NCBI RefSeq assembly: GCF_021568705.1
Contig: NZ_JAKGTH010000008.1
Location: forward strand, 372,001 to 436,000
From: Gillisia lutea
Lineage (GTDB): Bacteria; Bacteroidota; Bacteroidia; Flavobacteriales; Flavobacteriaceae
DNA: 64,000 nucleotides
Reading direction: 5' to 3'
Position 1 is the stretch's first letter. Each line of letters starts with the position of its first letter. The translations under genes were made by a program, and so were the position numbers. Below are positions 8,769-17,582 of the stretch, piece after piece. The notes under the pieces were generated by a model. The model searched no databases. It was not told the DNA's origin and saw nothing but the letters and a program-made list of their open reading frames with translations.

Positions 8769-9719
8769 GTGAAGATTAACGGTTTCATTTTGGCCTTGCT
8801 GGGCGCTATCGTTCTGGCTTTTCTTTTCCCCGATGCACTTAGTAAATTACCTTTAAAATACATAATTGACATAGGAATTGGGTTTATATTTTTCTTCTAC
8901 GGACTTAAATTAGCACCTGCTGAATTTAAGGCAGGACTTTTAAATTACAGGTCACATATACTAATTCAGGTAACCACCTTTATTTTATTTCCCTTGCTTA
9001 CTTTAGTATTTATTCCTTTTTTTGAAGGAGGCACGAGATCCGATTTATGGCTGTCTATTTTCTTTTTAGGGGTTCTCCCCTCCACGGTATCTTCCTCGGT
9101 AGTGATGGTAGCCTTGGCCAAAGGAAATCTTCCTACCGCTATTTTTAATGCCAGTATTTCCGGTATTATCGGGATAATTGCAACGCCCTTTCTGCTAAGT
9201 ATTTTCATGCTGAAAACAGGAGAATTCGAAATTCAAACTGTTATATCTAAGCTCCTATTACAAATAATGCTCCCGATAATATCAGGGCTATTGCTTCAGG
9301 TCTGGCTGGGTAGAATTGCAAGAAGATATAGCAAACAGCTTGGGTTATTCGATAAAGGGATTATTATTTTAATTGTCTACACCAGTTTCAGCAATTCCTT
9401 TAACTCAGGATTATTTGAAACCGTAACATTTACCGACCTATTAAAAATATTTGGGATCGTATTAACATTATTCTTTGTTGTCTATTTTTCAATAGGTTTA
9501 GCTTGCAAGAAAATGGGGATCAATTTAAAAGATAGAATTACCATTCAATTTTGCGGCACAAAAAAATCCCTGGTTCATGGATCTGTTATGATGAAAATTA
9601 TATTTGGAGCCAGTGCTAGTGCAGGATTATTTTTGTTGCCAATTATGCTATATCACATCTTTCAGCTACTTATGATTTCTGTTTTTGCTGAACGATATGG
9701 AAATCGAATTGATGGCTAA
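8769..9719 (+). CDS. Bile acid:sodium symporter (SBF) family transporter
   Basis: 316 aa, about ten hydrophobic segments, of the SBF-like/YfeH subfamily of BASS transporters. Motifs seen: IDIGIGFIFFFYGLKL, LGVLPSTVSSSVVMVALAKGN and the paired FCGTKKSLVHG near residue 260, typical of the crossing-helix region that binds sodium. The substrate of this subfamily is unknown; organic anion uptake or export is only a family-level guess. GTG start at 8769, three bases after the thioesterase stop. Third gene of a three-gene operon. Confidence 0.85.
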   Translation: MKINGFILALLGAIVLAFLFPDALSKLPLKYIIDIGIGFIFFFYGLKLAPAEFKAGLLNYRSHILIQVTTFILFPLLTLVFIPFFEGGTRSDLWLSIFFLGVLPSTVSSSVVMVALAKGNLPTAIFNASISGIIGIIATPFLLSIFMLKTGEFEIQTVISKLLLQIMLPIISGLLLQVWLGRIARRYSKQLGLFDKGIIILIVYTSFSNSFNSGLFETVTFTDLLKIFGIVLTLFFVVYFSIGLACKKMGINLKDRITIQFCGTKKSLVHGSVMMKIIFGASASAGLFLLPIMLYHIFQLLMISVFAERYGNRIDG

Positions 9720-9730
9720 AAAAGCTTCTA

Positions 9731-10123
9731 TTAAAGATATAAGGCGAATTCTACAGCATTTATCGTAAATAGTACCCACGCAATAACCAATAAAAGTCCG
9801 CCCAGTGGAGTAATGGGGCCTAAAATTCTTATTTTTTTTCCGTAAGCACTGCTTAAACAAAGTCCGTAGATGCTAAATGAAAAGAGAAAAACTCCCAAAA
9901 TAAGGCACCAACCCATTATTTGTTGAGAAATTTGTAAGAAAGGGAATGCAATTCCTGTAATAATCAATAAAAGCGCATGATACATTTGGTATTTAACCCC
10001 TGTCTCAAAACTTTTAAGTTGTTCTTCACTAAATTTTTTCTTGAGGGCATGGGCGCCAAAAGCACCAAAAACTACAGCTAAACCACCGTAAACTCCTCCA
10101 AAAATTAACATTAGTTCTTTCAT
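9731..10123 (-). CDS. DUF423 family membrane protein
   Basis: 130 aa with four predicted membrane helices; the N-terminal GGVYGGLAVVFGAFGAHALK followed by the stretch LKSFETGVKYQMYHAL is the DUF423 (YgdD-type) signature. Function unknown. Convergent with the SBF gene, with only 11 bases between the stops and no hairpin seen there. Confidence 0.88.
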   Translation of the reverse strand: MKELMLIFGGVYGGLAVVFGAFGAHALKKKFSEEQLKSFETGVKYQMYHALLLIITGIAFPFLQISQQIMGWCLILGVFLFSFSIYGLCLSSAYGKKIRILGPITPLGGLLLVIAWVLFTINAVEFALYL

Positions 10124-10213
10124 TTGCTAAACTTTAGTGAAAAATAGGCTACATCCAAAGGCAGATTCTTTTAAAAATTATGTTTCCCCTATTTTCGTAA
10201 AAAAAAGAAAGTT

Positions 10214-10609
10214 ATGAAGAAATCGTTATGTATTGCAGCAATTGCCGCGTTTATTTTCACCGGATGCAGTCAAAGAATTGTAGGAACCTGGAATGTAGAT
10301 AAGTATGAGGTAAACAATCAGAAAGGGCAAAATCTAACCACCACCAATGCGGGGAAAATAACCTTCAATAAAAACGGAACCGGGGAAAAAAAGATTGAAT
10401 ACAGTATTTTTAGCAACGACTATAGTGATGCCCGACCGTTTACATGGAAGTTACAAGACAGCAATTTAACTATTACAGGCATGAAGAATGATAAAAAATC
10501 TGATTTCGATAAAACATGGATTATCGTAACCGATAAAGGCGACAGGCAGGTTTGGAAATCTACCGATGGTAGTAACACTGTTCAGGTACTACAACTAACA
10601 AAGGATTAA
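10214..10609 (+). CDS. Lipocalin-like lipoprotein
   Basis: 131 aa with a lipoprotein signal (lipobox FTGC, lipidated Cys near residue 18) followed by a single small beta-rich domain starting RIVGTWNVDKYEV and including GKITFNKNGTG and FTWKLQDSNLTI, the pattern of the lipocalin-like domains common in Bacteroidota. Ligand unknown. Monocistronic; ends at a bidirectional terminator facing carB. Confidence 0.75.
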   Translation: MKKSLCIAAIAAFIFTGCSQRIVGTWNVDKYEVNNQKGQNLTTTNAGKITFNKNGTGEKKIEYSIFSNDYSDARPFTWKLQDSNLTITGMKNDKKSDFDKTWIIVTDKGDRQVWKSTDGSNTVQVLQLTKD

Positions 10610-10626
10610 GTTATTTGAAAAAAAAT

Positions 10627-10659
10627 AAAAAAGGCTACACATTAAGTGCAGCCTTTTTT
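10627..10659. terminator. Bidirectional terminator between lipocalin gene and carB
   Basis: Stem AAAAAAGGCT-CAC / GTG-AGCCTTTTTT with one internal mismatch and an ATTAA loop; poly-A on one side and poly-T on the other. Confidence 0.8.
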
Positions 10660-10677
10660 AATATATAAGAATGATAC

Positions 10678-13527
10678 TTATTTACTTAGGTACATTTTTC
10701 TTCTTGAATAAAGATCATAAAAAGCATCATCTTTCAAACTATCAATGAACAAAATGCTTTCTCCGGTACTCTTCATCTCTGGTCCTAATTGCTTATTCAC
10801 CTTATGAAATTTATCAAAAGAGAACACAGGCTGCTTAATTGCGTACCCTTTGAGCTGGGGGTTAAACTTAAAATCGGTCACTTTTGCCCCCAACATTACC
10901 TTGGTAGCATAATTTACATAAGGCTCACCATAAGCTTTTGCAATAAAAGGCACTGTACGAGAAGCTCTTGGATTAGCTTCAATAATATACACCTTATCAT
11001 CTTTAATAGCGAACTGAATATTTATCAATCCAACTGTATTTAAAGCTAAAGCTATTTTATGAGTATGATCTTTAATTTGTTGCATTACAAGATCTCCCAG
11101 ATTAAAAGGAGGAAGGAGCGCATTAGAATCACCAGAATGTATTCCACAAGGTTCTATATGCTCCATGATACCAATGATATAAACATTCTCTCCGTCGCAA
11201 ATCGCATCGGCCTCGGCCTCTATCGCTCCGTCCAAATAATGATCCAGTAACAGTTTATTGTTTGGAATCTTACGAAGTAGGTCGACTACATGAGCTTCCA
11301 ATTCATCTTTATTGATTACGATCTTCATTCCCTGGCCACCTAAAACGTAGGAAGGCCTTACCAAAATGGGAAAGTCCAGTTCATCAGCTAATGCCAAGGC
11401 TTCTTCAGCCGTTTCGGCTACCCCAAACTCAGGGAAAGGAATATTATTAGCTTCCAGTAATTTAGAAAAGCTTCCTCTATCTTCAGCAAGATCCAGAGCT
11501 TTAAAATCGGTACCAATTATTTTAATACCATAGCGTTCTAATTTTTCAGCAAGCTTCAAAGCGGTTTGCCCACCTAACTGAACAATTACACCTTCCGGTT
11601 TTTCATGCCTGATAATATCATAGATATGTTCCCAGAATACGGGTTCAAAATATAATTTATCGGCAACATCAAAATCTGTTGAAACCGTTTCAGGGTTACA
11701 ATTAATCATGATAGTCTCATAACCACATTCAGAAGCAGCAAGCACTCCGTGCACACAACTGTAGTCAAATTCTATCCCCTGGCCTATCCTGTTAGGTCCA
11801 GAACCTAATACTACCACTTTCTTTTTGTCGGTCACCACACTTTCGTTGGAAACATACCTTTTTCCATCGGGAGTTTCAATTTCAGCTTCAAATGTGGAGT
11901 AATAATATGGGGTTTGCGCTTTAAATTCGGCAGCACAGGTATCTACCAATTTGAAGATACGGTTGATATTAAACTCATTTCTTTTCTTGTAGATCTGACT
12001 TTCCAGACAACCCACCATATGAGCAATTTGTCTATCTGCAAATCCTTTTTGCTTGGCTTCTAAAAGAAGATCTTTCGGCAAATTATCTATGTTGTATTTT
12101 GAAATTTCAACATCCAGAGCATATAATTCTTCATATTGCTTTAAGAACCACATGTCTATTCTGGTGATTTCATGAATTCTGCTAAGTGGAATTCCAATCT
12201 TAATTGCGTCGTAGATCACAAAAACTCTATCCCAACTCGCATGGGTAAGTTTATCTATAATTTGCTCGTAATTGGTATAGCTTTTACCATCGGCCCCTAA
12301 TCCATTTCTTTTTATCTCCAAAGATTGAGTGGCCTTGTGCAGGGCTTCCTGGAAAGATCTTCCAATCCCCATCACTTCTCCTACCGATTTCATTTGAAGA
12401 CCAAGCGTTCGATCACTTCCTTCGAATTTATCAAAATTCCATCGAGGTATCTTTACAATCACATAATCTAAAGTCGGTTCAAATAAAGCAGAAGTTGATT
12501 TTGTGATCTGATTTTCAAGTTCATCTAAATGATAACCAATTGCAAGTTTAGTAGCAATTTTAGCAATTGGGTACCCCGTCGCTTTTGAAGCTAGCGCTGA
12601 TGATCTTGAAACTCTCGGATTAATTTCGATAGCGATAATATCTTCATTTTCATCGGGGCTTACCGCAAACTGCACATTACAACCACCTGCAAAATCACCT
12701 ATGTTACGCATCATTTTGATGGCCATATCTCTCATTTTCTGATAGGTGGTATCACTAAGCGTCATTGCAGGAGCAACAGTGATGGAATCTCCGGTATGAA
12801 TTCCCATTGGATCCATATTCTCTATAGAACAAATAATAACAACGTTATCATTTTTATCGCGCAGTAGCTCCAGTTCATATTCCTTCCAACCTAAAAGAGC
12901 TTTATCTATAAGTACTTCATGTATTGGAGATGCTTCCAAACCTCTGGTAAGCAATTCATCAAAATCTTCAGCTTTGTGTACAAAGGCAGCTCCACTACCT
13001 CCAAGGGTAAAGGAAGCACGAATTACCAATGGAAAACCAAACTCCTGTGCAACTTCTTTTCCTTGTAAATATGAGGTTACTGTTTTTGCAGGCGCAACAG
13101 GTATCCCAATTTTCCCCATTAGTTGCTTAAACTTCTCACGATCTTCTGTAATATTTATGGCATCAATATCAACCCCAATTAATTTTACACCGAAATCTTT
13201 CCAAATTCCCTTTTCATCGGCTTCAATACAAAGATTTAGGGCTGTTTGTCCACCCATGGTTGGAAGAACTGCATCTATATTAGGATGATTTTTTAGAATC
13301 TCGACAATAGACTTTGTTGTAAGTGGTTTTAAATAAACATGATCGGCCATGGAAGGATCTGTCATGATAGTCGCCGGATTGGAGTTTATCAATACAGTTT
13401 CAATTCCTTCTTCATTTAAGGATTTTAGTGACTGAGCACCGGAATAATCAAATTCACAAGCCTGTCCAATTACAATAGGACCTGAACCGATTATTAAAAC
13501 ACTTTTAATTTGATTGTTTTTTGGCAT
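10678..13527 (-). CDS. carB: Carbamoyl-phosphate synthase large subunit
   Basis: 949 aa. Ammonia plus bicarbonate plus 2 ATP to carbamoyl phosphate, for pyrimidines and arginine, with glutamine-derived ammonia from CarA. Two homologous ATP-grasp halves are seen: the first starts VLIIGSGPIVIGQACEFDYS, the second VVVLGSGPNRIGQGIEFDYS near residue 560. At 949 aa it is about 120 residues shorter than E. coli CarB (1073 aa): it stops soon after the second ATP-grasp half (FSFDKFHK...YSRRKMYLSK) and lacks most of the C-terminal MGS-like allosteric domain. That shorter form is also found in other Bacteroidota as far as I recall. carA is not adjacent in this window. Confidence 0.93.
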   Translation of the reverse strand: MPKNNQIKSVLIIGSGPIVIGQACEFDYSGAQSLKSLNEEGIETVLINSNPATIMTDPSMADHVYLKPLTTKSIVEILKNHPNIDAVLPTMGGQTALNLCIEADEKGIWKDFGVKLIGVDIDAINITEDREKFKQLMGKIGIPVAPAKTVTSYLQGKEVAQEFGFPLVIRASFTLGGSGAAFVHKAEDFDELLTRGLEASPIHEVLIDKALLGWKEYELELLRDKNDNVVIICSIENMDPMGIHTGDSITVAPAMTLSDTTYQKMRDMAIKMMRNIGDFAGGCNVQFAVSPDENEDIIAIEINPRVSRSSALASKATGYPIAKIATKLAIGYHLDELENQITKSTSALFEPTLDYVIVKIPRWNFDKFEGSDRTLGLQMKSVGEVMGIGRSFQEALHKATQSLEIKRNGLGADGKSYTNYEQIIDKLTHASWDRVFVIYDAIKIGIPLSRIHEITRIDMWFLKQYEELYALDVEISKYNIDNLPKDLLLEAKQKGFADRQIAHMVGCLESQIYKKRNEFNINRIFKLVDTCAAEFKAQTPYYYSTFEAEIETPDGKRYVSNESVVTDKKKVVVLGSGPNRIGQGIEFDYSCVHGVLAASECGYETIMINCNPETVSTDFDVADKLYFEPVFWEHIYDIIRHEKPEGVIVQLGGQTALKLAEKLERYGIKIIGTDFKALDLAEDRGSFSKLLEANNIPFPEFGVAETAEEALALADELDFPILVRPSYVLGGQGMKIVINKDELEAHVVDLLRKIPNNKLLLDHYLDGAIEAEADAICDGENVYIIGIMEHIEPCGIHSGDSNALLPPFNLGDLVMQQIKDHTHKIALALNTVGLINIQFAIKDDKVYIIEANPRASRTVPFIAKAYGEPYVNYATKVMLGAKVTDFKFNPQLKGYAIKQPVFSFDKFHKVNKQLGPEMKSTGESILFIDSLKDDAFYDLYSRRKMYLSK

Positions 13528-13577
13528 TTTAAAGAGGTAATTTTTTGATTGTATAAATGTAGGAACCGCTTGGGTAT

Positions 13578-13612
13578 AAAAAAAGGCGTTACTTATAAAA
13601 GTAACACCTTAA
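13578..13612 (-). terminator. Terminator of rpmH
   Basis: Minus-strand hairpin AAGGTGTTACTT / AAGTAACGCCTT (12 pairs, one G-T) followed by a T run. It lies between rpmH and carB and should make rpmH a separate transcript. Confidence 0.85.
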
Positions 13613-13633
13613 TATATTAGAAACTAATTCTCA

Positions 13634-13792
13634 TTAGTGTTTGTGTCTGGTCTCCGAAGATACAGATAATTTCTTTCTTCCTTTAGCTCTTCTTCTAGCT
13701 AACACTTTTCTTCCGTTCACACTCGCCATGCGCTCTCTGAATCCGTGCTTGTTTTTTCTTTTTCTCTTAGATGGTTGAAACGTTCTTTTCAT
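13634..13792 (-). CDS. rpmH: 50S ribosomal protein L34
   Basis: A 52-aa, very basic protein that begins [20 protein letters not shown] and ends [10 protein letters not shown], with the L34 core [20 protein letters not shown]. Complete and of usual length for Bacteroidota. Located on the 50S subunit. It has its own promoter (13861-13891) and its own terminator. Unlike in many bacteria, rpmH is not next to dnaA or rnpA here. Confidence 0.97.
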   Translation of the reverse strand: MKRTFQPSKRKRKNKHGFRERMASVNGRKVLARRRAKGRKKLSVSSETRHKH

Positions 13793-13860
13793 TTTAATTA
13801 TCTTTTCTTCTGTGGAATCCTTAGTTTAAATAGTTTTAAACCTTTCTTTAAAACTGCGGG

Positions 13861-13891
13861 CAAATATACAAAGACTTTTATCTCTTCCAAA
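13861..13891 (-). promoter_or_regulatory. Promoter of rpmH (TTTG-N19-TATATTTG)
   Basis: On the minus strand TTTG (13891-13888) is followed after 19 bases by TATATTTG (13868-13861), a full match to the Bacteroidota primary-sigma consensus TTTG-N17-23-TAnnTTTG. The transcript would start about 60 bases before the ATG. Confidence 0.7.
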
Positions 13892-13924
13892 CACTAAATT
13901 AAAATATTTTTGAATTGTTTTTAT

Positions 13925-13932
13925 TAACTTTG
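13925..13932 (+). promoter_or_regulatory. Candidate -7 box (TAACTTTG) for the TPR membrane protein gene
   Basis: Match to TAnnTTTG 24 bases before the ATG at 13956. The nearest TTTG upstream is only 13 bases away, shorter than the usual spacing. Confidence 0.4.
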
Positions 13933-13955
13933 CGCCTTCAAAAATAAGAAGCGGC

Positions 13956-14471
13956 ATGTTCAACAAAAATATCAAATTAGTTTTAGCGGGAATAATAATA
14001 GCAGTAGCCATTTGGCAATTTTACTTAGGTAATATTGGAAATGGGATTATGTATATCCTGCTCTCTCTTATATTTGTCTTCTTATATTATAAAAATGAAA
14101 TGATCCTGCTGGCTTTTTTAAGGCTTAGAAAACAGGATTTTCCGGGTGCTAAGAAATGGTTAGATAAAATTAAAAATCCCGAAGCTGCTCTTACCACAAA
14201 ACAGCAAGGGTATTTTTGGTATCTACACGGCCTAATGCTTTCCCAAACTAATATTACAAAAGCTGAAAAGTATTTCAAAAAGGCAATTAAATTAGGACTT
14301 GCCATGGATCAGGATCTTGCAATGGCTAAATTAAACCTGGCAGGTATTGCAATGACAAAGAGACGCAAACGCGAAGCACAGATTTTACTTACCGAAGCGA
14401 AAAAATTAGATAAGCACGGTATGTTAAAAGAGCAAATCCAGATGATGAAACAACAAATGAAAAAGATCTAA
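13956..14471 (+). CDS. Membrane-anchored TPR-like protein of unknown function
   Basis: 171 aa with two N-terminal membrane helices (about 7-25 and 28-46, joined by GNIGNG) and a C-terminal helical-repeat domain. The stretches YFWYLHGLMLSQTNITKAEKYF and MAKLNLAGIAMTKRRKREAQ look like degenerate TPR units. The soluble part is likely cytoplasmic. I do not recognise a specific function. Divergent from rpmH. Confidence 0.7.
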   Translation: MFNKNIKLVLAGIIIAVAIWQFYLGNIGNGIMYILLSLIFVFLYYKNEMILLAFLRLRKQDFPGAKKWLDKIKNPEAALTTKQQGYFWYLHGLMLSQTNITKAEKYFKKAIKLGLAMDQDLAMAKLNLAGIAMTKRRKREAQILLTEAKKLDKHGMLKEQIQMMKQQMKKI

Positions 14472-14567
14472 CTTTTTTGTTCATTGTTAATTTTTTCATG
14501 GGATTTTAAAACACCCCTCCTTTGGACTAATATTTAGGTCCTTCAACGAATAATTTTCACTAGCACT

Positions 14568-14602
14568 TCTTTCTTGATTAACTTTATAATAGTTAAGAAA
14601 GA
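14568..14602 (+). other. Hairpin directly before the start codon of the thioredoxin-fold gene
   Basis: Arms TCTTTCTT-(GATT)-AACT and AGTTAAGAAAGA pair over 12 bases with a 4-base bulge and a 7-base loop. The right arm contains the purine-rich AAGAAAGA that would serve as a ribosome binding site; the hairpin ends 3 bases before ATG 14606, so it could mask initiation. Confidence 0.45.
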
Positions 14603-14605
14603 GAG

Positions 14606-15313
14606 ATGATTAGATTATTACTTTTATTATTAATTTTTAATCTTGGGCTACCTGCCTTTGCACAGCAAGAAAAGAAAATTCTTTTCTCTGATGCTCTTTC
14701 CATGCACTTACCTAAATATGATAAGATGGCTCAAATTGCATACGAGCATCGAGATTATATTAAAGCGCAACATCTTTTTGACTCCCTTATAAATTATAAT
14801 TTGAATGGAAGCTATATGGATGATTTTAGCTTCAATAAACTGAATGGTAAGGAGATTAGTTTACATAATTTCAAGAAACCGATATATCTCATTACTTATG
14901 CTTCATGGTGTGTAACATCAGACGGAGAGATTCCAGCAATAAATAAATTAGCAGATAAGTACGGAGATCAAGTGGATTTCGTTATACTTTTTTGGGATAA
15001 TCAGAAAATCACGAAAAAAATGGCGAAATCATATAACTCAAATATAAAGGTAGTGTACGTAAATGAGCTAACTAACAAAGATTCCTATGTTATAAGCAAA
15101 TTAAAGCACTCCTTAGGCCTTCCTACAACTTTCTTAATAGATACGGACAAAAAGATCTTAGATATTAAACGTGGTGTTACCCATGCCTACGGAATAAGTT
15201 TCAATGAATCTTTTAGTCTAAATTACGATTCTATAAATGATGGAATTACCAATTATTTACTTGGCAATAAACGTTCTTTCGGAACCCGACAGGACCCTGT
15301 TGCCGCAAATTGA
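14606..15313 (+). CDS. Secreted thioredoxin-fold (TlpA-like) protein with CxxS motif
   Basis: 235 aa with a Sec signal peptide (about 1-19, cleaved after AFA) and a redoxin-type thioredoxin fold from about residue 73 (FSFNKLNGKEISLHNFKK... LITYASWC). The active-site loop is WCVTSDGEIP: Cys102 is kept but the second cysteine of CxxC is Ser105, so it cannot act as an ordinary dithiol reductase. A cis-Pro loop (LGLPTTFLID) is present. Role unknown, possibly one-cysteine redox chemistry or binding. A hairpin precedes the start codon. Confidence 0.75.
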   Translation: MIRLLLLLLIFNLGLPAFAQQEKKILFSDALSMHLPKYDKMAQIAYEHRDYIKAQHLFDSLINYNLNGSYMDDFSFNKLNGKEISLHNFKKPIYLITYASWCVTSDGEIPAINKLADKYGDQVDFVILFWDNQKITKKMAKSYNSNIKVVYVNELTNKDSYVISKLKHSLGLPTTFLIDTDKKILDIKRGVTHAYGISFNESFSLNYDSINDGITNYLLGNKRSFGTRQDPVAAN

Positions 15314-15340
15314 TTTCTTTATTATTAAATATTACCAAAT

Positions 15341-15375
15341 AAAAAGGGACTTGATAAAATCAAATCCCTTTTTTT
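15341..15375. terminator. Bidirectional terminator
   Basis: Hairpin AAAAAGGGACTTGAT / ATCAAATCCCTTTTTTT between convergent genes, one mismatch in the stem, A and T runs at the two ends. Confidence 0.8.
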
Positions 15376-15389
15376 AGTTTCATAATTAA

Positions 15390-16325
15390 TTATTTATAAT
15401 ATCCTTTCTCAGGAATTTCAATCATGTATTTTTTTCTTGAACTATTATTCAAATTTGCTTCACGCAACCAAGGGTTATGAATTTTTAGTATTTTATAATT
15501 AATATCAAACTTTTTAGCGAATGCAGCAAAGTTTGAAACTGCTGTATCAACCGGTACGTTATAGGTTGGAATGTTTTCATACAGTTGATCTTTAGTAAAG
15601 TTCAATCCATATTTAGCAGGATGACTCATTATCTCTTTTAAAGCAAGAATTCGAAAAACATATCTTCCCGTTTCTTCTCCCAAAAGAAGATCGTAATAAT
15701 CATTCACCTCTTGTCGGTCTAACTGTCTATCTACACCAGTATTTCCGGCATTATAAGCAGCTGCGGCCATAGTCCAACTACCAAACTTCTGTTTAGACCT
15801 TTTTAGATATTCACATGCCACTCTGGTGGATTTAGCAATATTATAGCGCTCATCAACATTATCATTTATTTCAAGCTTATAATCTTTCCCTGTACCTTCC
15901 ATTATTTGCCAAAACCCTACTGCTCGTGCAGGAGAAACTGCCTGAGTTAAACCAGATTCTATTACTGCCAAATATTTAAAGTCGTCTGGTACGCCATATT
16001 CAGCTAAAATTGGCTCAATAACAGGAAAATATTTATTCGCGCGCTTTATTAATAATAGTGCGTTAGATTGCCAGTAGGTATTTACCAATAGCTCCCTATC
16101 CATTCGTTCGTAAATGTCCGGGTTTTCGATAGGCACCGATTCACCCGCAAAATTTAAATTTTCTGGCATAGGTAGAGCATAAACATTATAATCGCATGTA
16201 GATTTTGAAGAGGCACCACCACTTTTACTTTCGGTGGCCTCAGGTTTATCCTGAACTGCCTGAATACTAATTGCAAACACGGTAATTAACCCCACACTCA
16301 TCAATAAAATCTTTAAAACTTTCAT
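15390..16325 (-). CDS. Lytic transglycosylase (SLT domain)
   Basis: Periplasmic or membrane-attached muramidase-like enzyme that cleaves peptidoglycan glycan strands. N-terminal hydrophobic signal (MKVLKILLMSVGLITVFAIS), then an SLT domain: YLAVIESGL carries the catalytic Glu, followed by ARAVGFWQIMEGTGK and MAAAAYNAGNTG, as in MltD-type enzymes. A C-terminal segment (INYKILKIHNPWL) resembles a degenerate LysM. Start taken at ATG 16325 because the upstream start at 16355 would overlap the preceding gene; this leaves a 1-base gap and a tight two-gene operon with the hydrolase. Confidence 0.88.
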   Translation of the reverse strand: MKVLKILLMSVGLITVFAISIQAVQDKPEATESKSGGASSKSTCDYNVYALPMPENLNFAGESVPIENPDIYERMDRELLVNTYWQSNALLLIKRANKYFPVIEPILAEYGVPDDFKYLAVIESGLTQAVSPARAVGFWQIMEGTGKDYKLEINDNVDERYNIAKSTRVACEYLKRSKQKFGSWTMAAAAYNAGNTGVDRQLDRQEVNDYYDLLLGEETGRYVFRILALKEIMSHPAKYGLNFTKDQLYENIPTYNVPVDTAVSNFAAFAKKFDINYKILKIHNPWLREANLNNSSRKKYMIEIPEKGYYK

Positions 16326-16326
16326 T

Positions 16327-17019
16327 CTATCCTTTATAATTATTAATCTTCCCATTTAAAATAATCTCCGGTAGATACCTGTTAAACCACCTAAACCTAT
16401 TAATTATCATGATATGGGTACCTCCTTTAACCACAATGCTTCCTTTGATATATTTTATTGGAAACACTTCATCTTTATCCCCATGTATATGTATTAGGTC
16501 TTTAATGGGGTTACCACTTTTCCAACAAATCATGTTTTTTAGCGACCAATCTAAATATTTTTCATCCCTTATAGAAAGATATTTTCTATATAATACAGCG
16601 CGCTTTTTTAAAAAGTCACCAACTGCCACTTTTTCAAATTGATCTACATAATTCAATAAACTTGTTGGAATCATTTTAAACAAACCGGTTTTTGCAGCAT
16701 AACGCATCCTTCTTGGCAATTCATCGGTACATTTTACACTGGAAATTATTATGAGCCTTTTCAAATTAAGAAATTTGCTCATTTCCTGCACTACTACCCC
16801 ACCAAAAGACACGCCAATAAGCACCGCTTGGTCATGTTTAACATTCTCACACAATCTTTCGGAATAATGAACCAGAGTTTCATTATATTCCGGCATCAAC
16901 CATTCAAGTAAATGCATTTCAAACTGGTCTTCCGGCAAATTTATATATTCAAATATAGAGGGGTTTGCTGCCAATCCCGGCATAAAATACACGTGGATAA
17001 TATCCTTCACTCTAAACAT
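16327..17019 (-). CDS. Alpha/beta hydrolase
   Basis: About 230 aa, alpha/beta-hydrolase fold. The nucleophile elbow GVSFGG is near residue 80, an acidic residue is in HIHGDKDEVFP, and the final His in KGGTHIMII completes the triad. YFMPGLAANPSIFEYI is the oxyanion-hole region. No signal peptide, so cytoplasmic; substrate unknown. ATG 17019 preferred over the TTG at 17028. Cotranscribed with the lytic transglycosylase downstream. Confidence 0.8.
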   Translation of the reverse strand: MFRVKDIIHVYFMPGLAANPSIFEYINLPEDQFEMHLLEWLMPEYNETLVHYSERLCENVKHDQAVLIGVSFGGVVVQEMSKFLNLKRLIIISSVKCTDELPRRMRYAAKTGLFKMIPTSLLNYVDQFEKVAVGDFLKKRAVLYRKYLSIRDEKYLDWSLKNMICWKSGNPIKDLIHIHGDKDEVFPIKYIKGSIVVKGGTHIMIINRFRWFNRYLPEIILNGKINNYKG

Positions 17020-17276
17020 TTTTAACAAGGGAATAACATCACTTGTAACAGTTATATTGTAAATTTACTATCAAAATTACTGCATTTTTTCCGGCTTTAA
17101 TAGTAAATGAGATTTAAATAGGCTGATCAATGGTTATCAAGTTTAAATTTTTTGGTTGTTCTCTTTTAAGTATAACATTTAATAAGCAAAACATGTAGCA
17201 AACAAACAGTGCCAGTGGTTTGTTTTTATTCTGTACCCATTTATGTATAGTTTGTAATAAGTAAAAAAATAAGAAA
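17020..17276. other. Intergenic region between hydrolase and GNAT genes
   Basis: About 250 AT-rich bases. It holds a weak hairpin AAACAAAC/GTTTGTTT (17200-17225) followed by a short T run on the plus strand. A 64-codon minus-strand frame crosses it but shows no family feature. I see no RNA gene. Confidence 0.4.
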
Positions 17277-17582
17277 ATGAAGGATGAGGAAATGGTTATT
17301 ACCGACAATGATTTTCTGAGACAATTTGAAACTACAATTCAAGGGGAATTAGTAAAAGTAGAATACTCCCAACAAGATCGAAAAATATTTCTGACGAAGC
17401 TAGTGATAACGGAAGAGCTAAAAGAGAAAGGATTTATGGAACCTTTTTTAGAAAAGTTGCTGGATTATATAAAAGAAAGAGGAAATGACAGAGTAGTTCC
17501 TACAAATCCAGATATCGCAAAATTCATGAGAAAGAATAAACGAAAATATAAAGACCTACTTCCGGTTGGTATTAATATTTAG
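17277..17582 (+). CDS. Small GNAT-like acetyltransferase (YjdJ type)
   Basis: 101 aa. Segments GELVKVEYSQQDRKIFLTKLVI and KGFMEPFLEKLLDYIKERG followed by VVPTNPDIAKFMRKN fit the mini-GNAT family (Acetyltransf_CG, YjdJ-like), in which the last helices read P-x-C/N-P. These bind acetyl-CoA, but targets are unknown. Start may be ATG 17277 or 17292. Its 3' end overlaps mtaB by 4 bases in convergent orientation, with no terminator between. Confidence 0.72.
   Translation: MKDEEMVITDNDFLRQFETTIQGELVKVEYSQQDRKIFLTKLVITEELKEKGFMEPFLEKLLDYIKERGNDRVVPTNPDIAKFMRKNKRKYKDLLPVGINI

Noticed and set aside
13634-13955. Possible replication origin next to rpmH
   Set aside because: rpmH often lies near dnaA and oriC, but here no dnaA, rnpA or yidC is nearby and I see no cluster of DnaA boxes; the region is explained by divergent promoters.
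16326-16355. Longer N-terminus for the lytic transglycosylase (MGRLIIIKDR...)
   Set aside because: It would place charged residues before the signal peptide and overlap the previous gene; ATG 16325 gives a normal signal and a 1-base gap.
17114-17308. 64-codon minus-strand frame in the gap before the GNAT gene
   Set aside because: It overlaps the start of the GNAT gene, has low-complexity hydrophobic content and no recognisable family; most likely chance in AT-rich DNA.
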